A DNA stretch of 64,000 nucleotides from Heliopora coerulea (GCA_030142905.1 JASJOG010000072.1:868001-932000), one strand, 5' to 3'; shown: positions 35,441-47,337, counted from the first letter of the stretch. The notes: generated by a model from the sequence alone, not told the origin. A program made the numbers and translations.

Positions 35441-35446
35441 ATCAAT
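34320..35446 (+). mobile_element. 5'-truncated LINE, second family
   Basis: Two overlapping frames form the C-terminal part of a reverse transcriptase: TGVPQGSNLGPLLFLIYIND, LFADDTNFTATG, ANRLSLNVSKTEYMI, then (after a frameshift near 34735) KGIGVLRRVKDVITKECLER, LVLPHLDYCSLVWDN, LQKLQNKAARVVTG and ILGYRGAMIWNSFS. The 3' end reads GGTTACCGTGTCTAAAGATG then an (AAAT)n tail. It is a CR1/L2-like family distinct from copies A and B: different tail, different protein. The 5' portion is lost and the frameshift disables the rest. Confidence 0.85.
35388..35442. repeat. (AAAT)n microsatellite, LINE tail
   Basis: Thirteen or so AAAT units immediately 3' of the LINE, ending in ATCAATC. Confidence 0.9.
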
Positions 35447-36191
35447 CAAAATGGGTTAACTACACCCCTGCAGAGGTCCAATGTCCGAGGTCAGAAATGG
35501 CCGTCTTCGACCATCCTAGGAATTACTCTTGAAACGTCAAACATGCTTTGTAGGTGACCACTATTTATGAATACTGTGCTTAGATCAGGGGTTTGCATTC
35601 CCAAGAAGGCCATCACGGACTTGGTCCGTATGTTAAATGCGCTGACGTTGAATATTCTCTCGAACCAGTTCCATTTCTGGGTTTTTTTTATTATTTTTTT
35701 ATGTTAAGATTAGCGTCTTAGCAATCAGCAGAGACGTAAAGCTTAATACAATCATATGTACATACAAAGCAAAAGATTTACATGTTTTATTTTGCTGGTC
35801 GGAAAGACGTCATATACAAAACGGATGAGCACAAGGAGCGGCGTTCTTGACCACTGAGATGACTAAGAGTAACTGTCAGGTGTTCTTTGGGGCACTTTAC
35901 CCAACGGCTTTCAGCAGGGATTACTGTAGTGGTTAGCGAAACCTGCCCCACAACACCTTTGTTCCGTAGTTTCACTAAAATATTGCGACGTGAAATGGAA
36001 TAACAGTATTTCAGACGGTTGAGGCCACCAAAACAAATTGACCCAGAATCTGATAAGGAATCGAAATCCCTCCAGTCTCCTCTTTTCAGTGCCTCACCTG
36101 CTAAAAGCCAAGGTAACGTCATTTGAATGAAACCGAAAAAAGCAATCTTCGTACATAATCTTCTCTCCTCTTTATATTCACCGTTAAATCC
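35447..36191. other. region downstream of TXNL4B, no gene recognised
   Basis: A minus-strand frame of 111 codons (35787-36122) lies just past the TXNL4B stop. It has no domain I recognise and is probably 3' untranslated sequence of that gene. Confidence 0.45.
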
Positions 36192-37482
36192 CTACACGTC
36201 TTTATACAGAAGGTCGTATTTTGGGATATTTTTCGGGTCAATAGGGCAAGTTACAATCAGTTTTCCCCTTATTGCTCCGCGGTAAAGGACCTCGATTAGG
36301 TCAATAAAGTCTTGCTTGGTTTTGAAGCTTCCTACGAACTTTGTATGGTCCGGGTTCCTGAAAGAGGTAAAGTCATCAATGTCAAGTAAAGTTATGATAG
36401 AAGGTCTTGAGTGACACTTTTCTTGCATTGAAACTCTAAGTAGGTTTAACCTACCCATAGTCAACCTTCATATGTTGGCCATTGAAAAAGAACACAGTTG
36501 CAGGAGTTAGAGTAATATCAAAATATTTTACATAAACTGGAACCTTATCCACCGGTACAATGTAGATCTCAGCCATTTTTGACAGGGCTTGGTTGGTCTT
36601 TGCAAGCTGTATAAGAATAACAATAATGATAACAAATATTTTAGTACCAATAAAAACACAATTATTTTAACAATGACATTAGCATGTATATATATATATA
36701 TATATATACATATATATTATTTAGGAATCACAGGAATCACAGTATTGACAATGAACAACAATGACTGTTGTGGCAGTTACAGTAAAATGTCTGAGACTGG
36801 GGCACATGTCTTGCATTGGTTATTGTTCATCCAGATAGTGTCCTGGCCTAGTTTGATCAACTTTCCCCAATGCAAAATCTCCATAACTTCCTTTGCAATG
36901 CTCATCTCAAGTTGGTAAGACATTTTGTGCGTACACAACTTATCTCTTTCATTCGCTTGTGCCACCAAAGTTATTCCATAGCTGGGTGTACTATCGGTCT
37001 CTAGTACTTGCCAAACGTTTTGAAGGCTTCAAAGGTGTAGTAAATGAAGATTGGAAGGGTAAAGTAATCTCTGTCTTGGCCCTAACAATAGCAATGACAA
37101 TGAACCATTGCCAACCAACCAACTGCCACGTCGTCAATGGACCATCTAACTAGCAGCTTATGAAACGTGCAATATTCACAGTCCAGCTTCTTCAAAATTG
37201 GTGTTTGAACATTGAATAGCTGAATAACTTCATTAGGCTGAAATCAATCGTTCTTAATTCACCAAACTCTACATCATATGCCTCGTGAATTTTCATGGAC
37301 ATGGTAACAGGTTTCCCATAACGCTAACTGAATTTATTGTTGGTACTCACAATGTTATCCAAAATCATACATTCTGCTTCATTTTCGCGCCCGAATCTCA
37401 GTACAAGCACTTTGTCTTCTGTACTTCGAATAGCATTATCTACTTCCTTTTTTGAACTAAGTTTACTTAAAATGTAGCTCAT
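36192..37482 (-). CDS. TXNL4B: TXNL4B, thioredoxin-like Dim2-type splicing protein
   Basis: Three exons on the minus strand (37351-37482, 36455-36606, 36192-36357) join in phase to 149 aa, the usual length for the family. Exon 1 gives [20 protein letters not shown] and [20 protein letters not shown]; exon 2 gives [20 protein letters not shown] and [20 protein letters not shown]; exon 3 gives [40 protein letters not shown] and ends YKDV. The thioredoxin fold is complete, but the CxxC redox pair is absent (FGRENEAEC), as in this family. The relative Dim1/TXNL4A is a U5 snRNP component, and TXNL4B is implicated in pre-mRNA splicing and cell-cycle progression. All introns have GT-AG ends on the minus strand. 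No disruption is visible. Confidence 0.93.
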
Positions 37483-39738
37483 CGTCCGCCAGACAAACAG
37501 CTCTCAACGAAAACAAGTATACGTATGCAGTAAGTGTTATGGTTGCACGGACGCCATTTTGAACCTCCGCTAAACTCTGGTAGGGAAGCCCTGGGTAACA
37601 AACTCGTGCAATATGTACTCGATCATAAATCTGTTCTTGGTCCATTTAACCCAGAAATGCCAATCTTCTAGTTGATTTAAATAGCAGTTGTTAAAATTTA
37701 AAAGCGTGGTTGCAACTACGCTTAAATTTCCTTCATCTTTGGTACTTAGCAATAACAACTTTAAACCCTGGGGTACAAAACCCTAGGGAGGAAGTTTCTT
37801 CTATAATGAAAGCATGATGGGTAAATTACAGTTTCGTGACCTCCGTTCGGTCCAAGTTGAAGTTCGAAGGGCAGAAACTAAGTTTTAGGTTGTACAGACG
37901 AGTTTCCTTGTGTAAGAGTTTTACGACGCGAAAAACAAACAAGATTTAAAAGCAGGTGTTGATGTACTATGACTGATACAGCCAACAGTGTCAGTGCAGA
38001 CCTGTCAGGTAAGAAGCTGTGAAGCGAAAGGAAAATATCGTGTGGGCTCTCAGCTATAAACAACTAAGTACAAATTATAATTACCTTACCACCGACGCTC
38101 CTTACTACGGTGGGTTTCCTGTTTACGAAGCGGCCCCATAGCCTTTAAAACGTATTAATTCCTTTGCTTTTTGACCGAAATTTAGTTGAAAGGGGAAAGA
38201 GAGATAGGCTTGGTTTGAAATTCGAGCGCTGATGCTGTCTGTCCGTTCTGAATTTAAAAAATCCTCAAAAAAAACCCCGAACATAAATTGTGGTCAAAAA
38301 GTAATAGGGGGGATCACTTGTTACAAATGGTTAAGTTAGCTTGACCCTGAACTTTGGAGTTAAGAGCTACGATAATGCCATTTGTTTGAACATTAGCCAC
38401 GGATTGTTGTTGACTGAGGAAGAACCTCATTACTTTTAGGAAGTTTTTTACCCCAGCGCGGGGAAGTTCATCCCGAGTATTTATTACAAGTGACGTCCGT
38501 CTTTTAAGTATATTGAAGAGATGAACATGAACAAACTCTAAACAAAATAAAATGTTTTCAAAATCCTTTTTCGCCTTCCTTTACGTAGCATACGCAAAGA
38601 GATGTCGCCCTTTCATTTTCAGGATGCATGTCTGCCGGATTTGTCAAAATTTCCTGTCGGTCTTTCATTTTTTTATCGTTCAGTATATGACTTATTCCAA
38701 ACTAAATTTTTTGGAAGTCTGGCTCGACGTGTTGTCTTGTTCGGCGGAACTTTCCTTAGAGTGTAACTAGATTTCTGTTTCACGTGTTTTTGGTTTGTAT
38801 TAGATTAGTGAACTCACAGAAGCTCAGTGTAAACAATGCGTTTAATCGAAACTTGTCCTAAGAGTAACTGCACAAACTTCTTGGGACTTCTTTGAAATTT
38901 ATGAACAAGATACTGCAAGACAACTAAAACGATTGGAGAACTAGAAAATAGATCAACTTATCCAAAGCATTGTATTATGTGGATTGAAGGATGGAAAATA
39001 TTTGCTTGTAAATAAGGTATGCAGTTGAGGCCAAGTTTCTTGTGAATGGATTGGACGTGGAATCCAATATTTCCGAGGGCACCATTGTGCCTCCTTTTCT
39101 TCATGTGCAGGAGTCCAACAGGAAAATTTATGTCCCAAAAATGTTAGCCTGAAAATGTGAATTCTATACATGTTCATTTGGAATTGCATCAAAACTTTCC
39201 AAATCTTCCCTTTCATTGTTGCTTATTCTAGTTATTGTGAAGCCTGAATGTAATGAAACAGTATACTTGTAGTTAATTCACTGAATAAACTCTTCCAAGT
39301 ATACCTTTTCATCATTACTCTATAGAGGTATTCTAAAGCCTAAATGTGATTAAATTTTTTGGGATTAGTTTTAAAGGATAACAAATTAACTATCAATGGG
39401 TGACAAAATGACATTAAAATTTCCAAAATCTTATGGATAGCACAACATTAAAGTAGAATATCATCATAGAAATTATATGGGAAATTATTGTATTCCTCTA
39501 ATTATCACCAAGGCTGAACCACACTTCCAGGTTGTAGTCTACTGCTGTGTCTGAATCTCTGCCAATTCTAGTGATTATGTCTTTTCCCCAGTTCTTCCAT
39601 TTGGCACCCTAAAAGGTTCTTGGCACCTTTTTCAACCTAGGTACCCTGTCAATTTGTGACATGTCTCTTATGACTATAACAGAAGCCATGCATGCTTGGC
39701 CTTGCCTATGGTTGTTCAACCACTTCATTCATGTTATA
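37483..39738. other. intergenic between TXNL4B and nuclear receptor
   Basis: Should contain the TXNL4B promoter at its left end. Possibly also 5' exons of the receptor, which I could not identify. No repeat with clear ends. Confidence 0.45.
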
Positions 39739-40323
39739 CAGGGTGATTCAAAAAGAATACACCAAAATCATCACGCAATATTTCAAAAATGAAAAACAAT
39801 AGAAAACTCAAGTTTTTATTTCATGCTTTACAAGTGCTCAATGTGGCCACCACCGGCGCCACTTGCTTGACGTGTAGACTTATGCAGGCTCCCCTCAAAC
39901 GCATTGTGAATCTTCTCCACTTGCTCTTCTGAAACACGTGGTCTTCCAGGACTCTTTCCTTTACACAGGCATCCAGTCTCTTTAAACTGTGTAACCCACC
40001 ATCGAATGCTCTCACGATGGAGCGGATCAATGCCAAATTCTGTTCTAAAAGCACGCTGCACTGTGACAATGGCATCTGTTTTCGCAAACTCAAGCACACA
40101 AAATGCCTTCTGCTGAGGAGTCGCCATTTTGAGGATAAATAAACATGTGGTCTTCGTACAATTGAACGGCACCAGAAGGATTACGTAACCACAGCGGTGA
40201 AATTGACACCCAATCAAACTTGGATAACTCCTCTATCAAATGACCACTGATTCAGTCCATTACAATGCTTTAGAACTGAATAAATGCATGATGATTTTGG
40301 CATATTCTTTTTGAATCACCCTG
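39739..40323. mobile_element. mariner-type DNA transposon remnant
   Basis: The ends CAGGGTGATTCAAAAAGAAT pair as 39-base terminal inverted repeats with three mismatches. TA dinucleotides flank both ends (39737-39738 and 40324-40325), the target duplication of the Tc1/mariner group. The total length is 585 bp, far below an autonomous element. The interior keeps the transposase N-terminus on the minus strand (see 39828-40127). Confidence 0.9.
39828..40127 (-). pseudogene. truncated transposase, DNA-binding N-terminus
   Basis: From ATG at 40127 the frame reads MATPQQKAFCVLEFAKTDAI, then VQRAFRTEFGIDPLHRESIR, WWVTQFKETGCLCKGKSPGR and PRVSEEQVEKIHNAFE. This is the helix-turn-helix (HTH) region found at the start of a mariner-like transposase family, ending in a GRPRVSEE linker. 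About 99 codons remain; the catalytic DDE region is deleted. The frame runs to a stop just inside the left inverted repeat. It can bind its own ends at most; transposition would need an enzyme from elsewhere. Confidence 0.8.
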
Positions 40324-41525
40324 TATTAAGGGAAAAATGGATAAGTGATCCATACTTGTGTCATCCTGCAATTTGGTAATTACCACTGAAGAGACAATTT
40401 CTTCACTATCATAATTATTGATTTATATTCATGTATCTGACTATCAAAAACCAACGTACTGAGTAGTGAACCCATGAACAATAGCTCCTGCAGCTTCCTT
40501 CCATAAATATCAGTGTTTTGGCCTGTTTTTTCCTCGATAAAGTGATAATCATCCCAAATGATATTGAGATTGGAAACATGTCATCCCTCCCAATATATCC
40601 TTTATAAACATTTTACCCTTTGAGCATCTGTCAACATGCTCAACTCATGGTCAATTTATGTCATATAAATTAATTTTTTAATGGAAAAACTGTTAAATTC
40701 AGTATTGAACAACCAGATTCTGAAATAATTATTCTGTTCATGTTTCTATTTAATCTACCTATGATAAGAGTGTATGGACACATCCTTACATGAAAAGGTA
40801 TATTTATCCAGACAAATAAAAAATTATCTTCTGATTATTGCAAGCAGCATCACACAGATTTAAGTTCTGATCCAACTTACATATGCATTTTTATATCTAT
40901 CTAGATGGTGCTAGTATTACCCAGGGCTAGGTGATTAATCAAAGTTTACCAATACTTTTATTACATAACCACCCATAAAACTGTTCTGCTTACAGCAATA
41001 ATTTTGGTGATTTATGTAACAAAGTTATGCTCTCACAGGACCGTTCACTATGAGCCTGGGATATGTATTATTATTAAAGGTATGTGGACCCTCAATTTGA
41101 AAGGGAATCTGCATAGTGGAGGTCAGATATTAACTGAATGTCCTTTAGTTTTGAGTTTGTCATTACTGGTCATAATTTTACATGATTTCATTCATAAACA
41201 TGCTGTTATTTTTTAAGACTTAAATGAACATTTTGGGGTATTTGTCAAATTTTGTGCACATCACCCAAAGAATATAGTGTGATACAGAAGCATTCTTCAC
41301 CAGTGCTCATGGAGACTCTTGCAATTGACATATATGGTGGTTTGCTATGTGTAGTATTATGTGAAATATGTCAAAATATTGTTATATGGATTTTTGTATA
41401 TATTGCCCAGCTTTTATATTCCAAAAATATTTCCAAACTGGCAATTTTTATATGAAATCAACCAAAATAGTTCCATAAAATTTTTAATATTGAATTACTC
41501 ATCTTGTCATTATTTTGTTTTTTAG
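40324..41525. other. upstream or intronic sequence of nuclear receptor gene
   Basis: Contains a candidate small exon at 41039-41079. It lies between TCTCACAG and GTATGT, encodes TVHYEPGICIIIK, and its end phase (one base of a codon) matches the acceptor at 41526, giving K-DGQDL. Nothing else coding was seen. Confidence 0.4.
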
Positions 41526-44500
41526 ATGGTCAGGATCTGCCTTATGACCCTAGAAGTACTCCTCCAATTACCACTTTAACCCAACACCTCATTTATCCTC
41601 AACCGTTAATTCAAGCAACTGCTCTCCCAGTTCCCCTGAACTTCACTGGGCAGCAGGTTGTCCTCTCAGCCCCACCTTATTACACTCCATTCCCTTACCA
41701 TCAGCATTTGATTTCATCCACCAACTCACAAGTATCCTATTTAAAGCCTTCATCTCTGTTCCACGAATCTGTTATTCAAACTATATCCTCTGATCATGAG
41801 CAACAAAGTCCAGGAGATGGACCAAGCCCTGCTAAAAAAGCAATGCCTGGTACACATTTTGCACCCAAAATAGAGGCCTTATCCCCTACTGAGCTGCCTG
41901 TGTCAAAACAACTTACCATCTCACGGCATTCAGAGGTGGGGTCACCTGCACCTCCTGAACAAACCGCATTCAGCTTCTCTAACCATTTATCAGTTTTCAA
42001 CCAACGGGGACCAAAAGCAGAGAAAGTTTCAGACACTCACCTTGATCATCCCACTTGCTTAACCCAAAACTACACAAAAAATGAAAACAGCCATCATCCA
42101 AGACAGTCAAATGTTCGGATGTCTCCCAATCCACCATCTCTTTCACTCTCCATCCTTACCCAGCCTCCAGGAGGGCAAACTAGTAGCACATCAAGTGAGC
42201 CAAATGAAGATAATTCAAGTCAGGGGATTGAGAGCCAGCCTACTTCATGTGTAATATGTGGAGACAAAGCAACAGGACATCACTATGGAGTAACAAGTTG
42301 TGAAGGCTGCAAAGGTTTTTTCAAGAGAACAGTGCAAAACAAGAAAATCTACACATGCCGCAACCTTTCAAAAGATTGCCCAATTGATAAGAGACACAGA
42401 AATCGATGCCAGTACTGTCGGTTTCAGAAGTGTATCATAGCAGGCATGCTAAAGGAAGGTAAGTTTCTTATCCAGTTGTTGTAATATTGTCTGATTATTA
42501 ATTAAAGGGATTATCTCTTCAAATTAAATTTTTGGCTTGTGGTCTTGAGGGAGAAAAATGAAAGTGGTGTAGAGATGAGAACTTGCAGTATCCTTTGTCA
42601 AACTGATAACCAAGTATCCCTTAGTTTCCCTTAAGTATCCCTTATGACCTGAATGTATCGTTTTTACTTGGAAAGTTTATGAGTTGTGCATTCTCAGACC
42701 ACGTTAAAAATGCTCTCAAAAAGGCCAGTTCATTTCATGACAAAGCCTCCAGAAAATAGCTTAAAGAGAGCAAAAAATTAACTTTATTGATTAGAACATT
42801 GGTATTTTGTTACATTTCAGTGTGATTTTTCAACTTTATACTCACATTTTTGACCCATTCCTGCCAAGTTAGCTATCTGGCACATGCACTTGGTGAATAC
42901 AATATTCTGGCATGACTCATAGTAAGACAGAAAAATGAACCATGGGTAGCAATGGGTTGAAAAATATTTTCATTTTATCAATATGTAACAAAACATCTCT
43001 TTGTTTTCTGTGTTTGTTTGAAATTATTTTGGTAGACTTTTCAGGAATTTCCCCAAAGGATGTCACTTGAATTTCATTTCATTGTATTTGATTTATTTAA
43101 TCCCTTCATAACCTTGTTTGGAGTTAAAAAGTGAATAAATGGGATGGGACGTTTAAAAAATTCTTAAATGGGGGGAGATGTAGGTTTACCATTGCCGAGG
43201 GATGATTTGACCCAAACCCTAACTCTAACCCTGACCCTAAATGCTAATCCTTACCCTAATCCTTACCCTAATCCTTTTTCAAGTTTCCCCCAGAAAGATG
43301 ATATTCATCTTTTTAAGGACATTTTCAAAATTGATGCTATTTATCTTTTCGGGGTTGAGACTGTGTTGTGAGAGAGCAACCGCGAACAAGTTCAAACAAC
43401 AACCGCGAACAAGAGAGCAACATGCGAACAAGTTCCAACGTTAAACGTTGAACTTTCATTTCACTTCTGTAGCTGTTCGTGAAGATCGAACACCTGGTGG
43501 AAAACACAAGAATGCCAACTTGCTTAAACTCAAAATCCCCTTGCCCGAAGCGCTTGTGGAGAAGCCAGAAGTTTCTTCTTGGAAACCCCAACTTATCGAA
43601 GAGTTCCTCCAGGTCGATCGTTCTGCTGCAGTGCCTCTGTTTGACCAAGTATCCGATACCAAAGACTTTCAAACTGACACGATCAATCAGCTCATACAAC
43701 TAGCCGACTGGCAGATTAGCGATGTTTTAAAATGGTTTCAGAATCTCGCTTTCCTTCAGGACGTATGCACAGAGGATAGGAAGGTCTTGGTTAAGAATTC
43801 CTTGATGGAGTTGCTTGCGTTGGGTCTTGCCCGGCGCTCTGTCGACTTAAATGACAAACTGATGTTGGGTCAAGGAGTTTACTTGCACCACGCCGCTGCA
43901 AGCGAAGCGGGAATTGGAGATATTGCTCAGAGAATTTTACAACTTGCTGGTAAAGTGAACGAACTTAAGCTGGACGAAGCTGAATATGTTTGCTTAACCA
44001 TCATAGTTCTCTTAAATCCTGGTAGGTGTTAATGTTAAATTTGTGGTTTAGCGTTATGTAGGGTAGCTGGATTGTGTGGTGTGTTTTTGATATGGTATAT
44101 AGGGGGACGGTTGGTGATCTTGTGTGGTGTGATTTTCGTGAAGTAAACAATGACGTTTTGTTTTCTGGGGTTTTGTTTTGTGATGAGTGGTGTAACGTGA
44201 TATGGTGTAATGATATAGTGTGACCTTTGAAGCTTCATGCAATTTGCTTCTTCTGGTGTAATGTCAATTGAAGTAATCGTGTATGGTGAGAGAAGGCGGT
44301 TTTTGTTCTTCAGCATTTTTGATTTAGCAGATGATGTTTAGTTGAGAAAGAAATGCTGGCTAGATGTGACGCAGCAATGTAGCCTGTGTGGTGTGGTATT
44401 ATCAAATAACACAGGATTAGTGGGGAAGGAAAGGGAAAAAGGAAAAGGAAAGAGAAGAGAAGAGTGGAGGAGAAAAGGGAAGGGCAGAGAGCAGAACAGA

Positions 44501-45109
44501 AGGGAAGAAAAGGGAGAGGAATGAAATGGTATGGAAGGAAAGGGAAGGGACGGGAAGGGAAGGGACAGGAATGGAAGGGACGGGAAGGGAAGGGACGGGA
44601 GGGACGGGACGAGACAAAAGGAGAAGCAAAGAGAAGGCAAGGGAAAGGAATACAAGAGAAGAGAAGTTGAGGTGAGATGAGGTGAGATGGCTCTAGTGGA
44701 GAAGTGAGAAGTAAGTCGATATGAAAAGGTAAATGATGATTATTAAGAAGCGAGATTAAGAGAAGAGGGATGAAATTTTCCGTAAGAAAAAAAAGAAAAG
44801 GCATTTTTCCGTTGTGCCGCTTCTTCATCCTAAAGCCAAGTTTTTGACTTCTCTTTAAAAGACATCAAAGGTTTGAAAAATCAAGAGCTGATTGAACGTC
44901 TTCAAGACACTGTGCACACTACTATGCAGGAATACCTAACCCACCGCTATCCCGACCAACCAAACAGATTCGGTAATGTCTTGCTGCGTTTACCAGAACT
45001 CCGTTCAATCAGTACAAAAATCACCGAACGTTTGTTCTTGTTGAACTTGACAAAACACGTCAGCGTTAACTCTTGGTTAAACGAGTTCTTGTACGCTTCT
45101 ACCAAGTAA
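41526..45109 (+). CDS. orphan nuclear receptor, NR6A/NR5A-like
   Basis: Three exons join in phase: 41526-42458, 43473-44021, 44862-45109 (about 476 aa, 5' part uncertain). A Ser/Pro-rich N-terminal region is followed by a C4 zinc-finger domain: [15 protein letters not shown]-box region [20 protein letters not shown], and [19 protein letters not shown]. It continues across the splice junction as [16 protein letters not shown], an FTZ-F1-box-like extension. The ligand-binding domain shows [19 protein letters not shown] and then, across the last junction, [18 protein letters not shown] and the [20 protein letters not shown] block, reminiscent of GCNF (NR6A). The C-terminus has WLNEFL, a recognisable AF-2 core. 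The DNA-binding finger looks nearer NR5A, the ligand domain nearer NR6A. Such proteins bind single extended half-sites in the nucleus. The true start exon was not found. Confidence 0.85.
43210..43285. repeat. telomere-like CCCTAA repeats in receptor intron
   Basis: ACCCTAACTCTAACCCTGAC and TAATCCTTACCCTAATCC in about ten imperfect units. The word order (ATGCTAA, ATCCTTACC) resembles the right half of the MITE core at 48840-48870, so this may be a truncated copy of that element. Confidence 0.6.
44425..44690 (+). repeat. polypurine tract in receptor intron
   Basis: About 260 bases of nearly pure A and G, dominated by GGGAAGGGA, AAGGGACGGG and AGAGAAG units. The minus-strand frames through it are Pro/Ser/Phe artefacts. 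It lies between the second and third mapped receptor exons. Confidence 0.85.
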
Positions 45110-45165
45110 ACTGGATGTAATCTACATATACTACATATGTAGTAAATATATATGTATAGTATTAA

Positions 45166-45613
45166 CTGAGTGCGAGGTCTGTACGGGATGGTACTTGCGT
45201 GAGGTTTTCGTACAGACCGAGCGACGTTGGAGCGAGGTCTGTACAGAAAGAAACGAGGGAATATACTTTCTCGTACAGACCAAACAAATGAGGTTGATAA
45301 GGAATTTATTATATGGCTTTTGGTTCTCTCCATCGCTTTTAACGAACTTTTTAGTTCGTGAGTGGCTTAGGTTTACTTGCTTGTTTTTATCTATTACTTC
45401 GTGTTTTTATTTTCGTCTGTTCGTCTAGTTTTCTACTTAAAATTATTGTTGAGAAGATTTAACTACTTTTTTGGTAGTTTATTATTGTAAATATTTTCCA
45501 AAACGTACCTGAACTTGATTTGTTGGTCTTCAAATCAACTTGGAAAAATGGCTAGGCAGCCAATCAGCGTGCGTCATTTTGCGTACAGACCGGTTAAAGA
45601 GCCCAGCCATATA

Positions 45614-45615
<2 letters not shown>
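45166..45615. mobile_element. repeat element with GGTCTGTAC motifs
   Basis: GAGGTCTGTAC or its complement GTACAGACC occurs five times at 45172-45282 and again near 45588-45597. The left part contains TTATATGGCTTTTGG and the right end AGCCCAGCCATATAATAAAT, i.e. complementary ATATGGC/GCCATAT. The right part GGCAGCCAATCAGCG is shared with 56440-56690. The boundaries are approximate and the superfamily unknown. Confidence 0.5.

Positions 45616-45660
<45 letters not shown>
45616..45660. repeat. (AT)n microsatellite
   Basis: About 17 AT units followed by ACACAC. Confidence 0.9.
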
Positions 45661-45661
<1 letters not shown>

Positions 45662-47081
45662 TACGTAGGTAGATAAATCTGGAAATTTAGCCATTTAGAA
45701 TGAAAAGAGTAAGATATTATTGTTCACTTGCGTATTTAATACATTTCATGCCATATAGATAGTTTTGCATAACCAAACTGTCACCTTAGGCTTGGATTTA
45801 TCCAAGGAAAGATAAACTGCCTCCTGGACTTGATGGGCAAAAAGTCCTTCTCTGTGTAAAAATTATTTCTGCCGTGACTTATTGGGAAAAGTATACCATA
45901 GTTTGTTTTCAAGTGCAGTTGAGTGAGAAGTAATCTGTTCAAAACCAGAGAATGTTTTACTCGTTGCTCAAACGTAGCGAAGACTGGCTAGAATTTGTGA
46001 CCCTTAATTTTGATGTCTCTGGAAAGTTTAATATACTTTTTGAAAGCTAAATATTGATGAGTAAATTGTATCAACAATGTAGTACCTTAGGTCTTGGAAA
46101 TATTGAAGCAAAATTAGTGTTTGCAGCAAGCTTTTTTCCTTGCTAACTCCGATCGCTTGCAAGGAAACGAGGCCAAGACTCCAGTTCATAATAGATGCTC
46201 ATGAAGACCCATCCATCGGGAGGAGCTTTTTCACGTCTCTGTTTCTAATTACTTTCCGACATTTCTACCACCCAGAATGAAGCTGTCCATGTGGATAAGA
46301 AGACTATCAGGTCTCCTTTTCTTAATATTCGTAAAGCTTGCTGTCCAAGATATCAAATTCAGAAAAGCATGTCGTAAAATTTTTGAAGTTAATTCTAAAA
46401 TCTCCCGATTTTCGTGTGCCATACACAAGTAGTGGCATGAGAAAGTGGTTTACGGCAAACTAAAAGTCATGTGTGAATGGGCTTTTTAATCTTGCTGCAG
46501 TTCGGGGATACCGTGGTGATTCGAGTGAGAAGTTGAGGCGCTATTCTTTTGTTTTGAGTGCTCACCAAATGTTGGTGAACAACTGGTAAACGACATATCT
46601 CGTGCTCAGTCCAGTTATGGACGCACTTGGAAGAACACTCAGAAAGATAGAGGTGCCCTGGTTTATCGCGTTGAGCAACTCTTTCATTTTCTTCGTGGTC
46701 ACGCAACTTCTACCATACGTCCGTATCTCCACTGAACAACCTTGAGTATGAACCATTCTTAGGCCTTCTTTACATTTGTTCTGATGCGGATCCTGGCACG
46801 ACTGGGTTGCAAATTTGCATCCGAATAGGAACACTTGTGGGCCAACTTACGTGGTTGCTTGTGCGAATTTTGATGTTTTGAGGGGTTAACCCTAAAACGC
46901 TTATTTTTTTTCTTTTGTTCTTTGTTTACTCGTTGTTTTCGTGTTGTTCTCTCGTTCATTCTTTTGCTCCAAGTGTCTTGTGTGCAGGGTACAGAACGTT
47001 GAAGGGTTAAAGAGGTTATTCACAGTCAGCTATTGACTCTATGCGGAAATGGCAATATTTGTAGTTATTGCCTTGTTCATT
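45661..47081. other. intergenic, nothing recognised
   Basis: Minus-strand frames at 46467-46959 overlap in different phases and have no family motif. No clear repeats. Confidence 0.45.
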
Positions 47082-47089
47082 GCTGTATG

Positions 47090-47337
47090 CAGGACCGCCG
47101 AGAGGTTTTGTGGGGCCCGGGGCAAAATATCGATTTGGGACCCTTGACGTTATATATGTAATAAGGTCGTGTTTATGAGTAAATTTTTTACTTTAACCAA
47201 ACTGCCATCCGTTATGTCACTGTCTTTAATCTTTGTGACAACAAAACGTAAAGTTCAAACATTTTAGTGGGCCCCTGTCAAGTTGGGGGCCCGGGGCAAG
47301 TTGCCCCCTGCCCCCCCCCCCCCCCTCGGCGGACCTG
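47090..47337. mobile_element. hAT-like MITE (CAGGWCCGCCGAG ends)
   Basis: The ends CAGGACCGCCGAGAGG and CCTCGGCGGACCTG are inverted repeats. A perfect 8-bp duplication GCTGTATG flanks them (47082-47089 and 47338-47345). The interior has GGGGCCCGGGGCAA in both halves and a C-homopolymer run. It is 248 bp with no coding capacity. Eight-base duplications and CAG ends place it in the hAT group. Confidence 0.88.

Noticed and set aside
44310..44828. Pro/Ser/Phe-rich minus-strand frames
   Set aside because: They lie across a polypurine tract in the receptor intron and are shadows of it.
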